NCBI RefSeq assembly: GCF_015277675.1
Contig: NZ_JADHEC010000034.1
Location: 1 to 36,776 of the forward strand
Source: Flavobacterium soyangense
Lineage (GTDB): Bacteria; Bacteroidota; Bacteroidia; Flavobacteriales; Flavobacteriaceae
DNA: 36,776 nucleotides
Direction: 5' to 3'
The position numbers and the translations under genes were made by a program. A model generated the notes under the pieces. It was not told the origin of the DNA and did not search any database. It saw only the letters and a program-made list of their open reading frames with translations. Positions 24,053-31,264 of the stretch are shown in pieces (the first letter of the stretch is position 1; every line of letters begins with the position of its first letter).

Positions 24053-25075
24053 CTATTTGCTATTATTTTCAACAACCAAAACCACAAAAGAATTTGGGAT
24101 TAAACTGGCTCTAGGTTTTGGGTTTTCAGTTGTTGGTTCTGGTTTTTCACCAAATTCAGCTGTTGATAAATACAACTGATTGGTGGTTTTATTCAGTGCT
24201 ATTGTTCGTGCCCCTTTTTGAGTTTTTACAGTTTCAAAAACAGAAAAAGTATTGGCATTTTCTTCTTTTACAACTGTAATGGTTCCCTCTCCATTGGAAC
24301 TAAAAATAAGTTTCTTTTTGGCGTCAAAAGCTACACCATCACAACCATCGCCAATAGGTAAAGTTTTAATGATTTTTCCATTCGTAGCATCAACAATTAC
24401 CATTAAATTATTACCGCAAACAGAAAATAATCTATTGGTTTCCAGATCAATTGCCAATCCAGAGGGTTCGTTGCCAGGTGCAATACTCCAAGTTGCTACG
24501 ACTTCTAATTTGGTTGCATCTATGGTTTTAATTTCATTTTTATCTTCAATATTTACATAAATCAAGCCATTGGTATTAGTCACTGAGAATTCTGGCTTTC
24601 CTCCAAGCGGAATTGTTTTTACCACTTTATTAGTAATGGCATCAAGAACAGTGGCGTCATTAGATTTGGCATTATAAGTAAAAACTTTTTTAGAGAATGG
24701 GTCATACAAAACTGCATCCGGTTTTTGACCTTCGATGGTTACTTTATCGATAAATTCAAAAGTTTTCAGGTTGATAATGGTAACTGCATTATCTTTTCCA
24801 TCGGTAATAAAGGCTTTGTTTAGGTCGTTTGCAATGGCAATTCCGTGAACGCCTTTGGTATCAGGAATCGTTGCGATGGTTTTATCCGATTTCAAATCGA
24901 TTACGTTTACAACATTTCCGTGAGAAACAAATAAATGATGGTTTACTTCATCTACAGCTAAATAGTCCCAGCCCTCATCTCCAGCAACATTTATTTTTTT
25001 AGAAACTTTGTAGTTTTGACTAATACAATTTGTAAAACAAAAACCTACAAGAATTATCGAAAATATTTTTTTCAT
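24053..25075 (-). CDS. YncE-like YVTN beta-propeller protein
   Basis: A 340-residue exported protein made of repeated four-stranded blades, with the recurring pattern V(I/V)D..(D/T)NK(V/I)(V/I)KT(I/L)PLG; examples are NVIDLKSDKTIATIPDTKG and VIVDATNGKIIKTLPIGDG. The N-terminal 17 residues are hydrophobic and end in FTNC, a possible lipobox. Such seven-bladed propellers often bind ligands or metals in the periplasm. It is the first gene of the efflux operon, 27 bp before the TolC gene, so it may help deliver or sense the pump's substrate. That role is inferred from position only. Confidence 0.8.
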   Translation of the reverse strand: MKKIFSIILVGFCFTNCISQNYKVSKKINVAGDEGWDYLAVDEVNHHLFVSHGNVVNVIDLKSDKTIATIPDTKGVHGIAIANDLNKAFITDGKDNAVTIINLKTFEFIDKVTIEGQKPDAVLYDPFSKKVFTYNAKSNDATVLDAITNKVVKTIPLGGKPEFSVTNTNGLIYVNIEDKNEIKTIDATKLEVVATWSIAPGNEPSGLAIDLETNRLFSVCGNNLMVIVDATNGKIIKTLPIGDGCDGVAFDAKKKLIFSSNGEGTITVVKEENANTFSVFETVKTQKGARTIALNKTTNQLYLSTAEFGEKPEPTTENPKPRASLIPNSFVVLVVENNSK

Positions 25076-25352
25076 TTAATTATTTTTTAAAGTGTAAATA
25101 TCAGAATTAGTATTTGATTTTTTCTTCAATTTCCTCTTTTTATTCCTTTTGACAATCAGATTGAATTGTTTTCATTTTCTTATTAATCAGCTAATTCAGT
25201 TTTAAGATTGATACAAAATGAGTTGATTAATTTAGTATAATAGTGCCCGAATATATCTTTTAAAAACAGTATTTTGATTAATTCTGTTGATTGTCTGTAG
25301 CATTATATTGAAGTTGAGTCAATTAAATAGACCTTAAAATTTTATTTCTATT
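25076..25352. other. 277-bp gap upstream of the efflux operon
   Basis: AT-rich sequence between the start of the propeller gene and the relic tRNA terminator. No gene and no exact TAnnTTTG box for the leftward operon was recognised. A weak candidate is TCATTTTG on the minus strand around 25216-25223. Confidence 0.3.
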
Positions 25353-25381
25353 CAAAAAAAAACTAAACAGTGATTGTTTAG
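25353..25381 (-). terminator. Terminator downstream of the left tRNA 3' remnant
   Basis: CTAAACA (25363-25369) and TGTTTAG (25375-25381) form a 7-bp stem. Read on the minus strand it is followed by ten T (plus-strand A-run 25353-25362). It lies 9 bp beyond the 3' end of the tRNA remnant on that strand and is probably the original terminator of the target tRNA gene. Confidence 0.55.
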
Positions 25382-25390
25382 AGCTTTTAG

Positions 25391-25431
25391 TAGCGTGACC
25401 GAGATTTGAACTCGGGATCTAGGGTTATGAA
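25391..25431 (-). pseudogene. Displaced 3' half of a CAT-anticodon tRNA (left copy)
   Basis: On the minus strand the sequence holds an anticodon loop TTCATAA, the 3' side of the anticodon stem, a perfect T arm (CCGAG-TTCAAAT-CTCGG, 25399-25415) and a 7-nt acceptor strand. The 5' half is missing and is replaced by AT-rich DNA. This is what integration of an element at a tRNA gene leaves at its far end. The variable region differs slightly from the copy at 30.1 kb. Confidence 0.7.
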
Positions 25432-25673
25432 TTTGATAAATTATTAAAAAAACAATCCAAATAAACCCTTATATTATTTGATTTTATTCCAAATCGTGTA
25501 CTGAATCGTGTACTGTTAATATTAATTATTTTGTCTAAATTAATGAAAATTAATTAATGTTAATAATCAAATTTTGATAATTTGTTTTTTGGATGAAAGT
25601 ATTGATTGAAAAGTAATTTTTTATGGTTTACTGAATTGATTTTTTAGTTGTAAAATCAAATTGTAAAACATTA
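25397..25673 (+). repeat. 277-bp direct repeat, left copy (att-type element end)
   Basis: Begins in the tRNA 3' half and continues for about 240 bp of AT-rich DNA that is nearly the same as 30111-30387. It includes two adjacent 12-mers AATCGTGTACTG (25492-25503, 25504-25515), a likely binding motif of the element's tyrosine recombinase. The repeat marks the outer end of the accessory segment extending to about 30.1 kb. Confidence 0.8.
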
Positions 25674-25935
25674 TTTTAATTTTTTCCACTTCATTTTTCC
25701 ACTAGTTAATTTTCTACCTCCCGTAGACACTAGAGTTTACTTAAATATTAATTCTCAATTTCTTTTTTTTTTTTACCTCTTTACGGTTTCCCGTAAGGTT
25801 TCTATTTTTTATGGCATTACGTTTGGAAAATTAAGTTACTTAAATCAGAATAAAAATTGTGGAGTCCAGATACCACTTAAAATAAACGGGGAGTTACTGA
25901 AAATCCAAAAGAGTAGGGGAACAAAAAAAATAAAA
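25674..25935 (+). promoter_or_regulatory. Leader region of the CsgG-like cassette
   Basis: TACGTTTG (25818-25825) is an exact TAnnTTTG box about 110 bp before the first start codon and is the best promoter candidate for the five-gene cassette. Just upstream, CTTTACGG and CCGTAAGG (around 25779-25799) form a short hairpin followed by a T-rich stretch, which may insulate the cassette from leftward sequence. The approximately 110-nt untranslated leader has no recognised riboswitch. Confidence 0.4.
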
Positions 25936-26529
25936 ATGATGTTTACAAAAATGATTTACAAAACTGCTGTTTGTCTAGGTTTAATTTTAGTAATGCAACA
26001 AAATTGTTTTGCCCAGACAAAAACAAAAGATGAATTAAAGGCTGAAAGAGAAGAGTTAAAGACTGAAATGAAATCAAAAGACGCTGAAGAACGTAAAGTT
26101 AAATTTGAAAAATTATCAGAACCTAAAACTTCTGGAATTTCAAGCGTTGATGAACTTGCATCAAATTCCACAAAAATGTTAGTTTCAACAAAAGAAATTA
26201 ATGTATTAGTCCCTGAAATGTATAAAAGGACTATTGGAGAATCTGTCGACGGTGTGGCAGATGTAACTGTAAAAAAACCAACTTTAGATGAACTTGGTGC
26301 CTTGGGGATGAATATTGCTACACAAGTCAAAACGGTTGCAGATATGTCTGCAACTATTGCTTCGGCAGCAAATGATTTGAAGAGTGCTAGTATGATGCAA
26401 ATACCTAAAGCCACAAAATCATTAAACTTTTCAAAGGATGTACTTGCATTAGTATTGCCTGAGTTAAATTTAAATTTAAAGGTTCTTTATAATTTGATTG
26501 CAACTTTAAAATCCTCAGGTAATTATTAA
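25936..26529 (+). CDS. Exported protein of unknown function, first gene of the CsgG-like cassette
   Basis: A 197-residue protein with a signal peptide (hydrophobic stretch followed by QQNCFAQ, with a likely cut after Ala-Gln), then a highly charged Lys/Glu helix (about 29-60, ELKAEREELKTEMKSKDAEE) and a Ser/Ala/Leu-rich helical second half (SATIASAANDLKSASMM). No family was recognised. A second ATG 3 bp downstream is equally possible. The next gene starts 7 bp after its stop. Its helical build and export fit a periplasmic or surface partner of the CsgG-like protein, but this is inference from gene order. Confidence 0.75.
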   Translation: MMFTKMIYKTAVCLGLILVMQQNCFAQTKTKDELKAEREELKTEMKSKDAEERKVKFEKLSEPKTSGISSVDELASNSTKMLVSTKEINVLVPEMYKRTIGESVDGVADVTVKKPTLDELGALGMNIATQVKTVADMSATIASAANDLKSASMMQIPKATKSLNFSKDVLALVLPELNLNLKVLYNLIATLKSSGNY

Positions 26530-26536
26530 TTGATAT

Positions 26537-27367
26537 ATGAGAAATCTAAATATTCTTTTATTTTTTTGTTTTGTGAATAGCCTACTAGGCTATTCACAAA
26601 CAGAAATGAAACCAGTTTTGGGTGTTGCAAAATTTACTTGTGAAGTAGATTCAAAATATTCAGGTGCTGTAGCTGAAAAAGTAGTTCAAATTGTTACAAA
26701 CTCTAGACGGTTTACTGTTGTTGATAGAACAAGTTATGATAAAGTACAACAGGAACTTGAATTACAAAAATCAGAAGCTTTTCTTGACAGTAAAAACACA
26801 GTTAAACAAGATGTTACTTTAGCTGCTGAAAATTTGATAGTTGGGAACATATTAAAAATGAGCATTTATGCAATGAAAAATTCTGATGGCAGTATAAATG
26901 GTTATAAATCAAGTGTTGCCTTCACATTAAAAGTCATTGAAGTAGAAACAAATAAAACAACTGAAGCAGAAAGTTTTCAAACCGAAGTTAGTCCATTAAT
27001 GTTGTCTCCTGAAAGTGCCGTAAATGAAGCATTAAAATCTGTTGAGCCAAAACTATCAGCTTATTTTATTAAAACCTTTCCATTAATTACAAAAATTTGC
27101 AAAATAATTACTTCAAAAAAAGAATCTGCATCAACAGTTTTGATTGTCGGTGGCAAAGAATTTGGTTTTAAAGAAGGGGATAAATTAATTGTTGAAAAAA
27201 ATGAAATGATTGAGGGTAAACCCTATCCAACACAAATTGGAGAAATAAAAATAGTAAAAATTGCAGGCAATGATTTTTCGGAATGTTCAGTTTCAGAAGG
27301 TGGTAATGAGATTTTATCACGATTCAATGCTGCTGAAAAATTAACTTGTAAGCTAATAGTAAAATAA
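26537..27367 (+). CDS. CsgG-like outer-membrane assembly/secretion protein
   Basis: A 276-residue exported protein. After a signal peptide (ending near GYSQ) it shows the CsgG/HfaB/LpoB-type core: PVLGVAKFTCEVDSKYSGAV, a helix to VVQIVTNSRRFTVVDRTSYD (family pattern 'RF.VVDR'), KVQQELELQKSEA, then AAENLIVGNI. A second part (about 185-276) has its own beta-rich fold with GGKEFGFKEGDKLIVEK. No lipobox Cys was seen at the N-terminus, unlike classical CsgG. CsgG proteins form the outer-membrane pore for curli, but relatives have other envelope roles. Neither csgA/B nor csgE/F is visible nearby. Confidence 0.75.
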   Translation: MRNLNILLFFCFVNSLLGYSQTEMKPVLGVAKFTCEVDSKYSGAVAEKVVQIVTNSRRFTVVDRTSYDKVQQELELQKSEAFLDSKNTVKQDVTLAAENLIVGNILKMSIYAMKNSDGSINGYKSSVAFTLKVIEVETNKTTEAESFQTEVSPLMLSPESAVNEALKSVEPKLSAYFIKTFPLITKICKIITSKKESASTVLIVGGKEFGFKEGDKLIVEKNEMIEGKPYPTQIGEIKIVKIAGNDFSECSVSEGGNEILSRFNAAEKLTCKLIVK

Positions 27368-27371
27368 GACT

Positions 27372-27839
27372 ATGATTCTACTTAAAAAAATAAGCGTTTT
27401 TGCTGTTTTAGTTATGATATTAACTACTGGTTGCAGCAAAAAAACACTTGCATCTGCTGAAGTAAATTATGTTTCAGGAAATGAAGGAACTATTGTAATG
27501 AGATCAATTGGCGTGGGTACTAATCAACAAGAAGCAATTGCTGATGCTGAAAAAAAATCAATAAATGTTATTCTTTTTAGGGGACTACCTGAGTCTTCAC
27601 AAAAAATCGCATTAATTGGCACTAATGAGTCAGAAGAAATGGATAAGCATAAAGACTATTTTGATAAATTTTACAATAAAATTAGATACAGAACTTTTAT
27701 AATGTCCAGTATTCCAGTAAGTGATTTTAAAAGACAAAATGGAGGTTCAAAAAGTTTAGCTGTAGATGTTAAAGTCAATTTGGTTGCTTTGTGTAAAGAC
27801 CTTGAACAAAACAACATTATCCGAAAATTTGGTTACTAA
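27372..27839 (+). CDS. Small lipoprotein, LPP20-like
   Basis: A 155-residue lipoprotein with signal peptide and lipobox LTTGC (C21). The mature part contains MRSIGVGTNQQEAIADAEKK, a pattern common to LPP20/FlgT-N-like domains in which a strand is followed by an 'A..A...' helix, and later SKSLAVDVKVNLVALCKDLE. Related small domains often accompany CsgG/LpoB-type proteins. It begins 4 bp after the CsgG-like gene. Outer-membrane attachment is expected; its function is unknown. Confidence 0.7.
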   Translation: MILLKKISVFAVLVMILTTGCSKKTLASAEVNYVSGNEGTIVMRSIGVGTNQQEAIADAEKKSINVILFRGLPESSQKIALIGTNESEEMDKHKDYFDKFYNKIRYRTFIMSSIPVSDFKRQNGGSKSLAVDVKVNLVALCKDLEQNNIIRKFGY

Positions 27840-27849
27840 AATTTAATTT

Positions 27850-28755
27850 ATGAAATATAAATATATAAGTCACATTGTATTATTTGTAATGTTGTGTATT
27901 ACAAATTCTGTGTATAGTCAAAATTCTACAACAAATAATGGAGGGCAAGTTGTAACTGTTCAACCCAAGATAATGGTTGTCCCTTATACAAAAGAAGGAG
28001 AAGATTTACGAACTGTTTTAGAAAATGACCCAAATAAAAGAATTGCAATTACAAAAATAAAGGAAGGCTTTGATAGTAGAGGTTTTACGACTGTAGATTT
28101 TATTGCAAAATTAAAAGCAGCTAAAGACAATAATGTTTTTACTTCGGATAACCAAACAGATATAAAATCACAAATCATTCAAATGTCTGGTGCTGATGTT
28201 TATGTTCAAGCAGAAGTTATTATTGATAATGGAAGTTCTGGAAATTCTGTAAAATTAATTTTGACAGGTTATGAAGCATCAACAGGAAATTCACTATCAA
28301 ACAAAGTTGGAGAAAGCGGAAGATTTTATACTGAAGATTATAACAAACTGGCATCAAAAGCAGTTGAAAGTTGTATTGAGGATTTTCTGAATGTAATGCA
28401 AACTAAATTTACTGACATAGTAAATAATGGTAAATCTGTAATTGTTGATATTAGTTTTGATGCAGGTTCACAATATAAAATGTCATCAGAAATAGGTTCA
28501 GATGGCTTGCCTCTTTCAGACCAAATCGAAGCGTGGATGGAAAAGAATGCTTTTAAAAATAATTATCATATTCAAGGAACAACAGACTTAAAAATGATAC
28601 TTGATGATGTAAAAATTCCATTAAAAGATCAAGCTACTGGCAATAATTATAGCCCTAATAAATTTGCATTAGAAATATTCAAATTTTTTAAAGGATTGGG
28701 ACTTCAACCTGCAAAAGATGTTAAAAGCAGTACCATTTACATAACAATTAAATAG
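27850..28755 (+). CDS. DUF6175-like exported protein
   Basis: A 301-residue protein with a signal peptide (cut near VYSQ), then KIMVVPYTKEGEDLRTVLEN, followed by KIKEGFDSRGFTTVDFIAKL and SGADVYVQAEVIID, a layout like a distant CsgG/LpoB N-domain, and a second domain with SVIVDISFDAGSQYKMSSEI. The overall pattern agrees with DUF6175, a Bacteroidetes family without a known role; this assignment is from memory and moderate. It sits 10 bp after the lipoprotein gene and 5 bp before the next gene. Confidence 0.68.
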   Translation: MKYKYISHIVLFVMLCITNSVYSQNSTTNNGGQVVTVQPKIMVVPYTKEGEDLRTVLENDPNKRIAITKIKEGFDSRGFTTVDFIAKLKAAKDNNVFTSDNQTDIKSQIIQMSGADVYVQAEVIIDNGSSGNSVKLILTGYEASTGNSLSNKVGESGRFYTEDYNKLASKAVESCIEDFLNVMQTKFTDIVNNGKSVIVDISFDAGSQYKMSSEIGSDGLPLSDQIEAWMEKNAFKNNYHIQGTTDLKMILDDVKIPLKDQATGNNYSPNKFALEIFKFFKGLGLQPAKDVKSSTIYITIK

Positions 28756-28760
28756 ACAAA

Positions 28761-29702
28761 ATGAAAAACATTTATTTCATAATCATTGCTTCTTTTTTTT
28801 TTCTGGGATCCAAAGCACAAGAAACTAACGAAATCGGAAAAATTTCTCTTTCGGTAGTTATGCCTAAAAATATGGAGAATTTAGACGATTCTCAACTTTC
28901 AAAATTGGACACTAAAATTTCTCAAATTGTAACCATTTCGGGATTGTCGGATTCAGGTTACAATAACAATTTTGTGATTTATCCAAAATTTGCTGTTAAT
29001 GAAACAAACGTAGTTGAAGGCGGAATGCAAAATATAACTATTGTAAGTGTCGAATTAAGTTTGTTTGTAAAACAAGTTGATAATAATATATTATTCTCAA
29101 CAATCAGTAAAACAATAAAAGGAAGTGGAAGTAATAAAGAATTGGCAATCACAAACGCAATTACAAAAATTGCTGCAAATGATATTGATTTTAAAACTTT
29201 TATAGAAAAAAGCAAAACAAAAATTATCCAATATTACGAAACAAGATGTTCAGATATTATTAAGAAGTCTGATGGTTTTGTAAAAACACAACAATTTGAA
29301 GAGGCTTTAGGGCTACTTATGTCAGTTCCAGATGCTGTGAGTTGTTATGGTCAAGTCCAAGTAAAAGCAATCGAAGCCTACAAAGGTTTTCAAAAAAAGA
29401 ATTGTACTAAACAAATGCAATTGGCGAAAAATGCAATCGCTACAAATAACTATGAAGGAACATTAAATATATTATCTGAAATCGATCCAGCTTCACCTTG
29501 TTTTAAGGAATCACAAAATATTGCAAAAAACATAGAAGTAAAAGTAACTGCCGAGGAAAAAAAACAATGGGATTTTCAGATGAAACAATATGATGATGCC
29601 GTAAGTCTAGACAGACAAAGAGTAGATGCAATCAAAGAAATTGCAGTTTCATATTATAAAAGTCAAACCACTGATGTAAATTATACTTTAATTGTAAAAT
29701 AG
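28761..29702 (+). CDS. Exported protein with TPR-like helical repeats, last gene of the CsgG-like cassette
   Basis: A 313-residue protein with a signal peptide (cut near SKAQ). The N-terminal 160 residues are beta-rich (ITIVSVELSLFVKQ, ELAITNAITKIAAND) and recall the LPP20-type pattern of the other cassette members. The middle and end are helical with paired Cys-containing units (FEEALGLLMSVPDAVSCYG and YEGTLNILSEIDPASPCF) that look like TPR-type repeats. It follows the DUF6175-like gene after 5 bp and ends 2 bp before the convergent integrase relic. No enzyme motif was seen; a scaffolding role in the envelope is plausible. Confidence 0.72.
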   Translation: MKNIYFIIIASFFFLGSKAQETNEIGKISLSVVMPKNMENLDDSQLSKLDTKISQIVTISGLSDSGYNNNFVIYPKFAVNETNVVEGGMQNITIVSVELSLFVKQVDNNILFSTISKTIKGSGSNKELAITNAITKIAANDIDFKTFIEKSKTKIIQYYETRCSDIIKKSDGFVKTQQFEEALGLLMSVPDAVSCYGQVQVKAIEAYKGFQKKNCTKQMQLAKNAIATNNYEGTLNILSEIDPASPCFKESQNIAKNIEVKVTAEEKKQWDFQMKQYDDAVSLDRQRVDAIKEIAVSYYKSQTTDVNYTLIVK

Positions 29703-29704
29703 GT

Positions 29705-30007
29705 TTATTTGTTGGTCAGTTCAGCATTGTCTTGATAAGGATTATAACCCCTTTTTAATAGAATTGATAGGTTTTGTTGAATAGATCTTAAATACTTAAA
29801 CCGTTCATTTGCAGTTTTTATTTTATTAGCCTCTAACTTGATATTTGATTCGCGTTTTAACTTTTCAGTTTGAGGATCTCGGAATGAAAAATACACATAC
29901 CAATCTTTTGAAATCGCTTCTTGTTGTGCTTGTTTTGAGAGCTTGTTCCACTGGGAAAATTCTACACTTCCAGTAAGTATTTTAGGTTCAGAATAGTTGG
30001 TTTTCAT
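29705..30007 (-). pseudogene. Truncated tyrosine recombinase (N-terminal part of an integrase)
   Basis: A 100-residue reading frame from ATG at 30007 matches the N-terminal part of flavobacterial phage-type integrases: MKTNYSEPKILTGSVEFSQW, KDWYVYFSFRDPQTEKLKRE and LLKRGYNPYQDN. It stops before the SAM-like core-binding and catalytic domains (no R..HxxR..Y), so it cannot recombine DNA. It is transcribed away from the tRNA remnant at 30.1 kb, the usual arrangement for an island integrase, with a copy of the 12-mer AATCGTGTACTG just upstream (30013-30024). A longer ORF start at 30052 would run through that site. Confidence 0.72.
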
Positions 30008-30012
30008 TGGCA

Positions 30013-30024
30013 AATCGTGTACTG
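30013..30024 (+). repeat. Fifth copy of the 12-mer AATCGTGTACTG
   Basis: A single copy located 6 bp upstream of the integrase relic; the other four occur as adjacent pairs in the two 277-bp repeats. All five have the same orientation. This distribution at both termini of the segment is what arm-type integrase sites would show. Confidence 0.6.
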
Positions 30025-30052
30025 TCCGTAAAAGTAAGAAAAGTGTAGACAT

Positions 30053-30081
30053 AAAAAAACGGGTTCGTGAACACGAACCCG
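30053..30081 (-). terminator. Terminator following the right tRNA 3' remnant
   Basis: ACGGGTTCGTG and CACGAACCCGT (30059-30081) form an 11-bp perfect stem with no more than a few loop bases. On the minus strand it is followed by a T-run (plus-strand A-run from 30053). It lies about 25 bp beyond the tRNA 3' remnant on that strand and was probably carried by the element to restore termination of the tRNA gene it enters. Confidence 0.75.
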
Positions 30082-30103
30082 TAACTTCATTGAATTTAAC
30101 CTC

Positions 30104-30146
30104 GTAGCGAGACCGAGATTTGAACTCGGGACCTCAGGGTTATGAA
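30104..30146 (-). pseudogene. Displaced 3' half of a CAT-anticodon tRNA (right copy)
   Basis: The minus strand shows an anticodon loop TTCATAA with CCCTG as the 3' stem side, a 5-nt variable loop, the T arm CCGAG-TTCAAAT-CTCGG (30113-30129) and acceptor strand TCTCGCT. As in the left copy, the D arm and the 5' acceptor strand are absent. Because the remnants read leftward, the intact tRNA gene should lie to the right, probably outside the window. Confidence 0.72.
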
Positions 30147-30387
30147 TTTGATAAATTATTAAAAAAATAATCCAAATAAACCCTTATATTATTTGATTTT
30201 ATTCCAAATCGTGTACTGAATCGTGTACTGTTAATATTAATTATTTTGGCTAAATTAATGAAAATTAATTAATGTTAATTCACTTATTTTGATAATTATT
30301 TTTTTGGTTAAATTTTCGATTGAAAAGTAATTTTTTATGGTTTACTGAATTGATTTTTTAGTCGTAAAATCAAATTGTAAAACATTA
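30111..30387 (+). repeat. 277-bp direct repeat, right copy (att-type element end)
   Basis: Nearly the same as 25397-25673, including the paired 12-mers AATCGTGTACTG (30207-30218, 30219-30230). It marks the boundary between two accessory segments stacked at one tRNA site. Differences between copies are mostly single bases and small gaps near the middle and the right end. Confidence 0.8.
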
Positions 30388-30469
30388 ACTTGTGATTATA
30401 AAACGAAATATTGGCTCTTTACTTTATGAAAGAATTGAATTATGATTGTTATCGGTTAAAGTCAAATAT

Positions 30470-30531
30470 TTTTTAAAATGTCAAGTTTTCCGCTCAAAAA
30501 ACTTGACATTTTAAAAATAAAATTATCTTTG
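30470..30531 (+). promoter_or_regulatory. Promoter and 20-bp-arm inverted repeat of the AbiE-type operon
   Basis: TTTTTAAAATGTCAAGTTTT (30470-30489) has a perfect inverted copy at 30498-30517 across an 8-nt centre, a strong operator for autoregulation by the antitoxin. TATCTTTG (30524-30531) is an exact -7 box. The start codon at 30536 follows after only 4 bp, so transcription would start at or next to the ATG, giving a leaderless mRNA. Confidence 0.65.
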
Positions 30532-30535
30532 TGAA

Positions 30536-31264
30536 ATGAAATTGGCAGAACAAATACGTATTCAAATAAAAAAATTACCTGAAGGGAAAACCTTTGGGTA
30601 TGCTGATTTGGGTATTGCCAAAGAAGATTATCAAACGGCGGCCAAAGTATTAGAGCGTTTACAAGCCAAAGATGTAATTAAAAAAATATCTAAAGGCATA
30701 TTTTACATACCACAACAAACGGTTTTTGGAGAATTAAAACCAGATTATAACGAACAGTTACGACCCTATTTATTTGAAAAAGGGAAACGTATTGCTTACA
30801 TAACAGGAGCGTATTTGTACAATCAATTAAACCTGACTACACAAATGGCATTTAGGATTAAAATAGCCAGTCGTGGCAAACGTATTTTTATTAATAGAGG
30901 AGCGGTAAAAGCCGATGCAGTAAAAAGCTATGCCGAAGTAACAGATAGTAATTATGAATTATTAGGTTTTTTGGATACGTTTAAAGACATCAGAAAAATA
31001 TCCGATAGCAATACCGCCAATTCAGTAAAACTATTGAGTGGACGTATTGAGCAGTTATCCGAAGCACGAAGGGAAGAAATGATAAAATATGCTTTGCTCT
31101 ATCCGCCAAGAGTAAGGGCGTTGTTAGGTGCTGTTTTAGAGAATCAAAAGACATCTTCAAAGGGTGTCAAAAAACTAAAAAAAAGTCTTAATCCACTTAC
31201 AACTATCAAAGTAGGATTGAAAAAAAGTGATTTGCCAACCATTAACAATTGGAATATAAAATGA
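30536..31264 (+). CDS. AbiEi-like / DUF6088 antitoxin
   Basis: A 242-residue protein with an N-terminal winged-helix segment (KLPEGKTFGYADLGIAKEDY through RLQAKDVIKKISKGIFYIPQ) and a C-terminal domain beginning at LRPYLFEKGKRIAYITGAYL, a pattern of DUF6088/AbiEi-type antitoxins. Such proteins repress their own operon through inverted repeats and neutralise the AbiEii toxin. The large inverted repeat at the promoter fits this. Its stop codon overlaps the toxin start (ATGA). It lies inside the second tRNA-linked segment, as is common for abortive-infection systems. Confidence 0.83.
   Translation: MKLAEQIRIQIKKLPEGKTFGYADLGIAKEDYQTAAKVLERLQAKDVIKKISKGIFYIPQQTVFGELKPDYNEQLRPYLFEKGKRIAYITGAYLYNQLNLTTQMAFRIKIASRGKRIFINRGAVKADAVKSYAEVTDSNYELLGFLDTFKDIRKISDSNTANSVKLLSGRIEQLSEARREEMIKYALLYPPRVRALLGAVLENQKTSSKGVKKLKKSLNPLTTIKVGLKKSDLPTINNWNIK

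Noticed and set aside
25391..25431. Possible complete tRNA gene
   Set aside because: Only the 3' half (anticodon loop to acceptor strand) is present; upstream DNA lacks a D arm and matching acceptor strand. The same holds at 30104-30146.
25956..26414. 152-residue minus-strand open frame
   Set aside because: It lies opposite the signal-peptide-bearing gene at 25936-26529, which has tight operon spacing with its neighbours. The minus frame is a shadow.
26537..27367. Complete curli system
   Set aside because: Only a CsgG-like gene is present; no curlin repeats and no CsgE- or CsgF-like genes were seen in the cassette.
25397..30387. CRISPR array or composite transposon explanation for the repeated sequences
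   Set aside because: There are only two long copies 4.7 kb apart that begin within tRNA sequence, with an integrase relic; there are no spacer units and no transposase, so tRNA-site integration explains them better.
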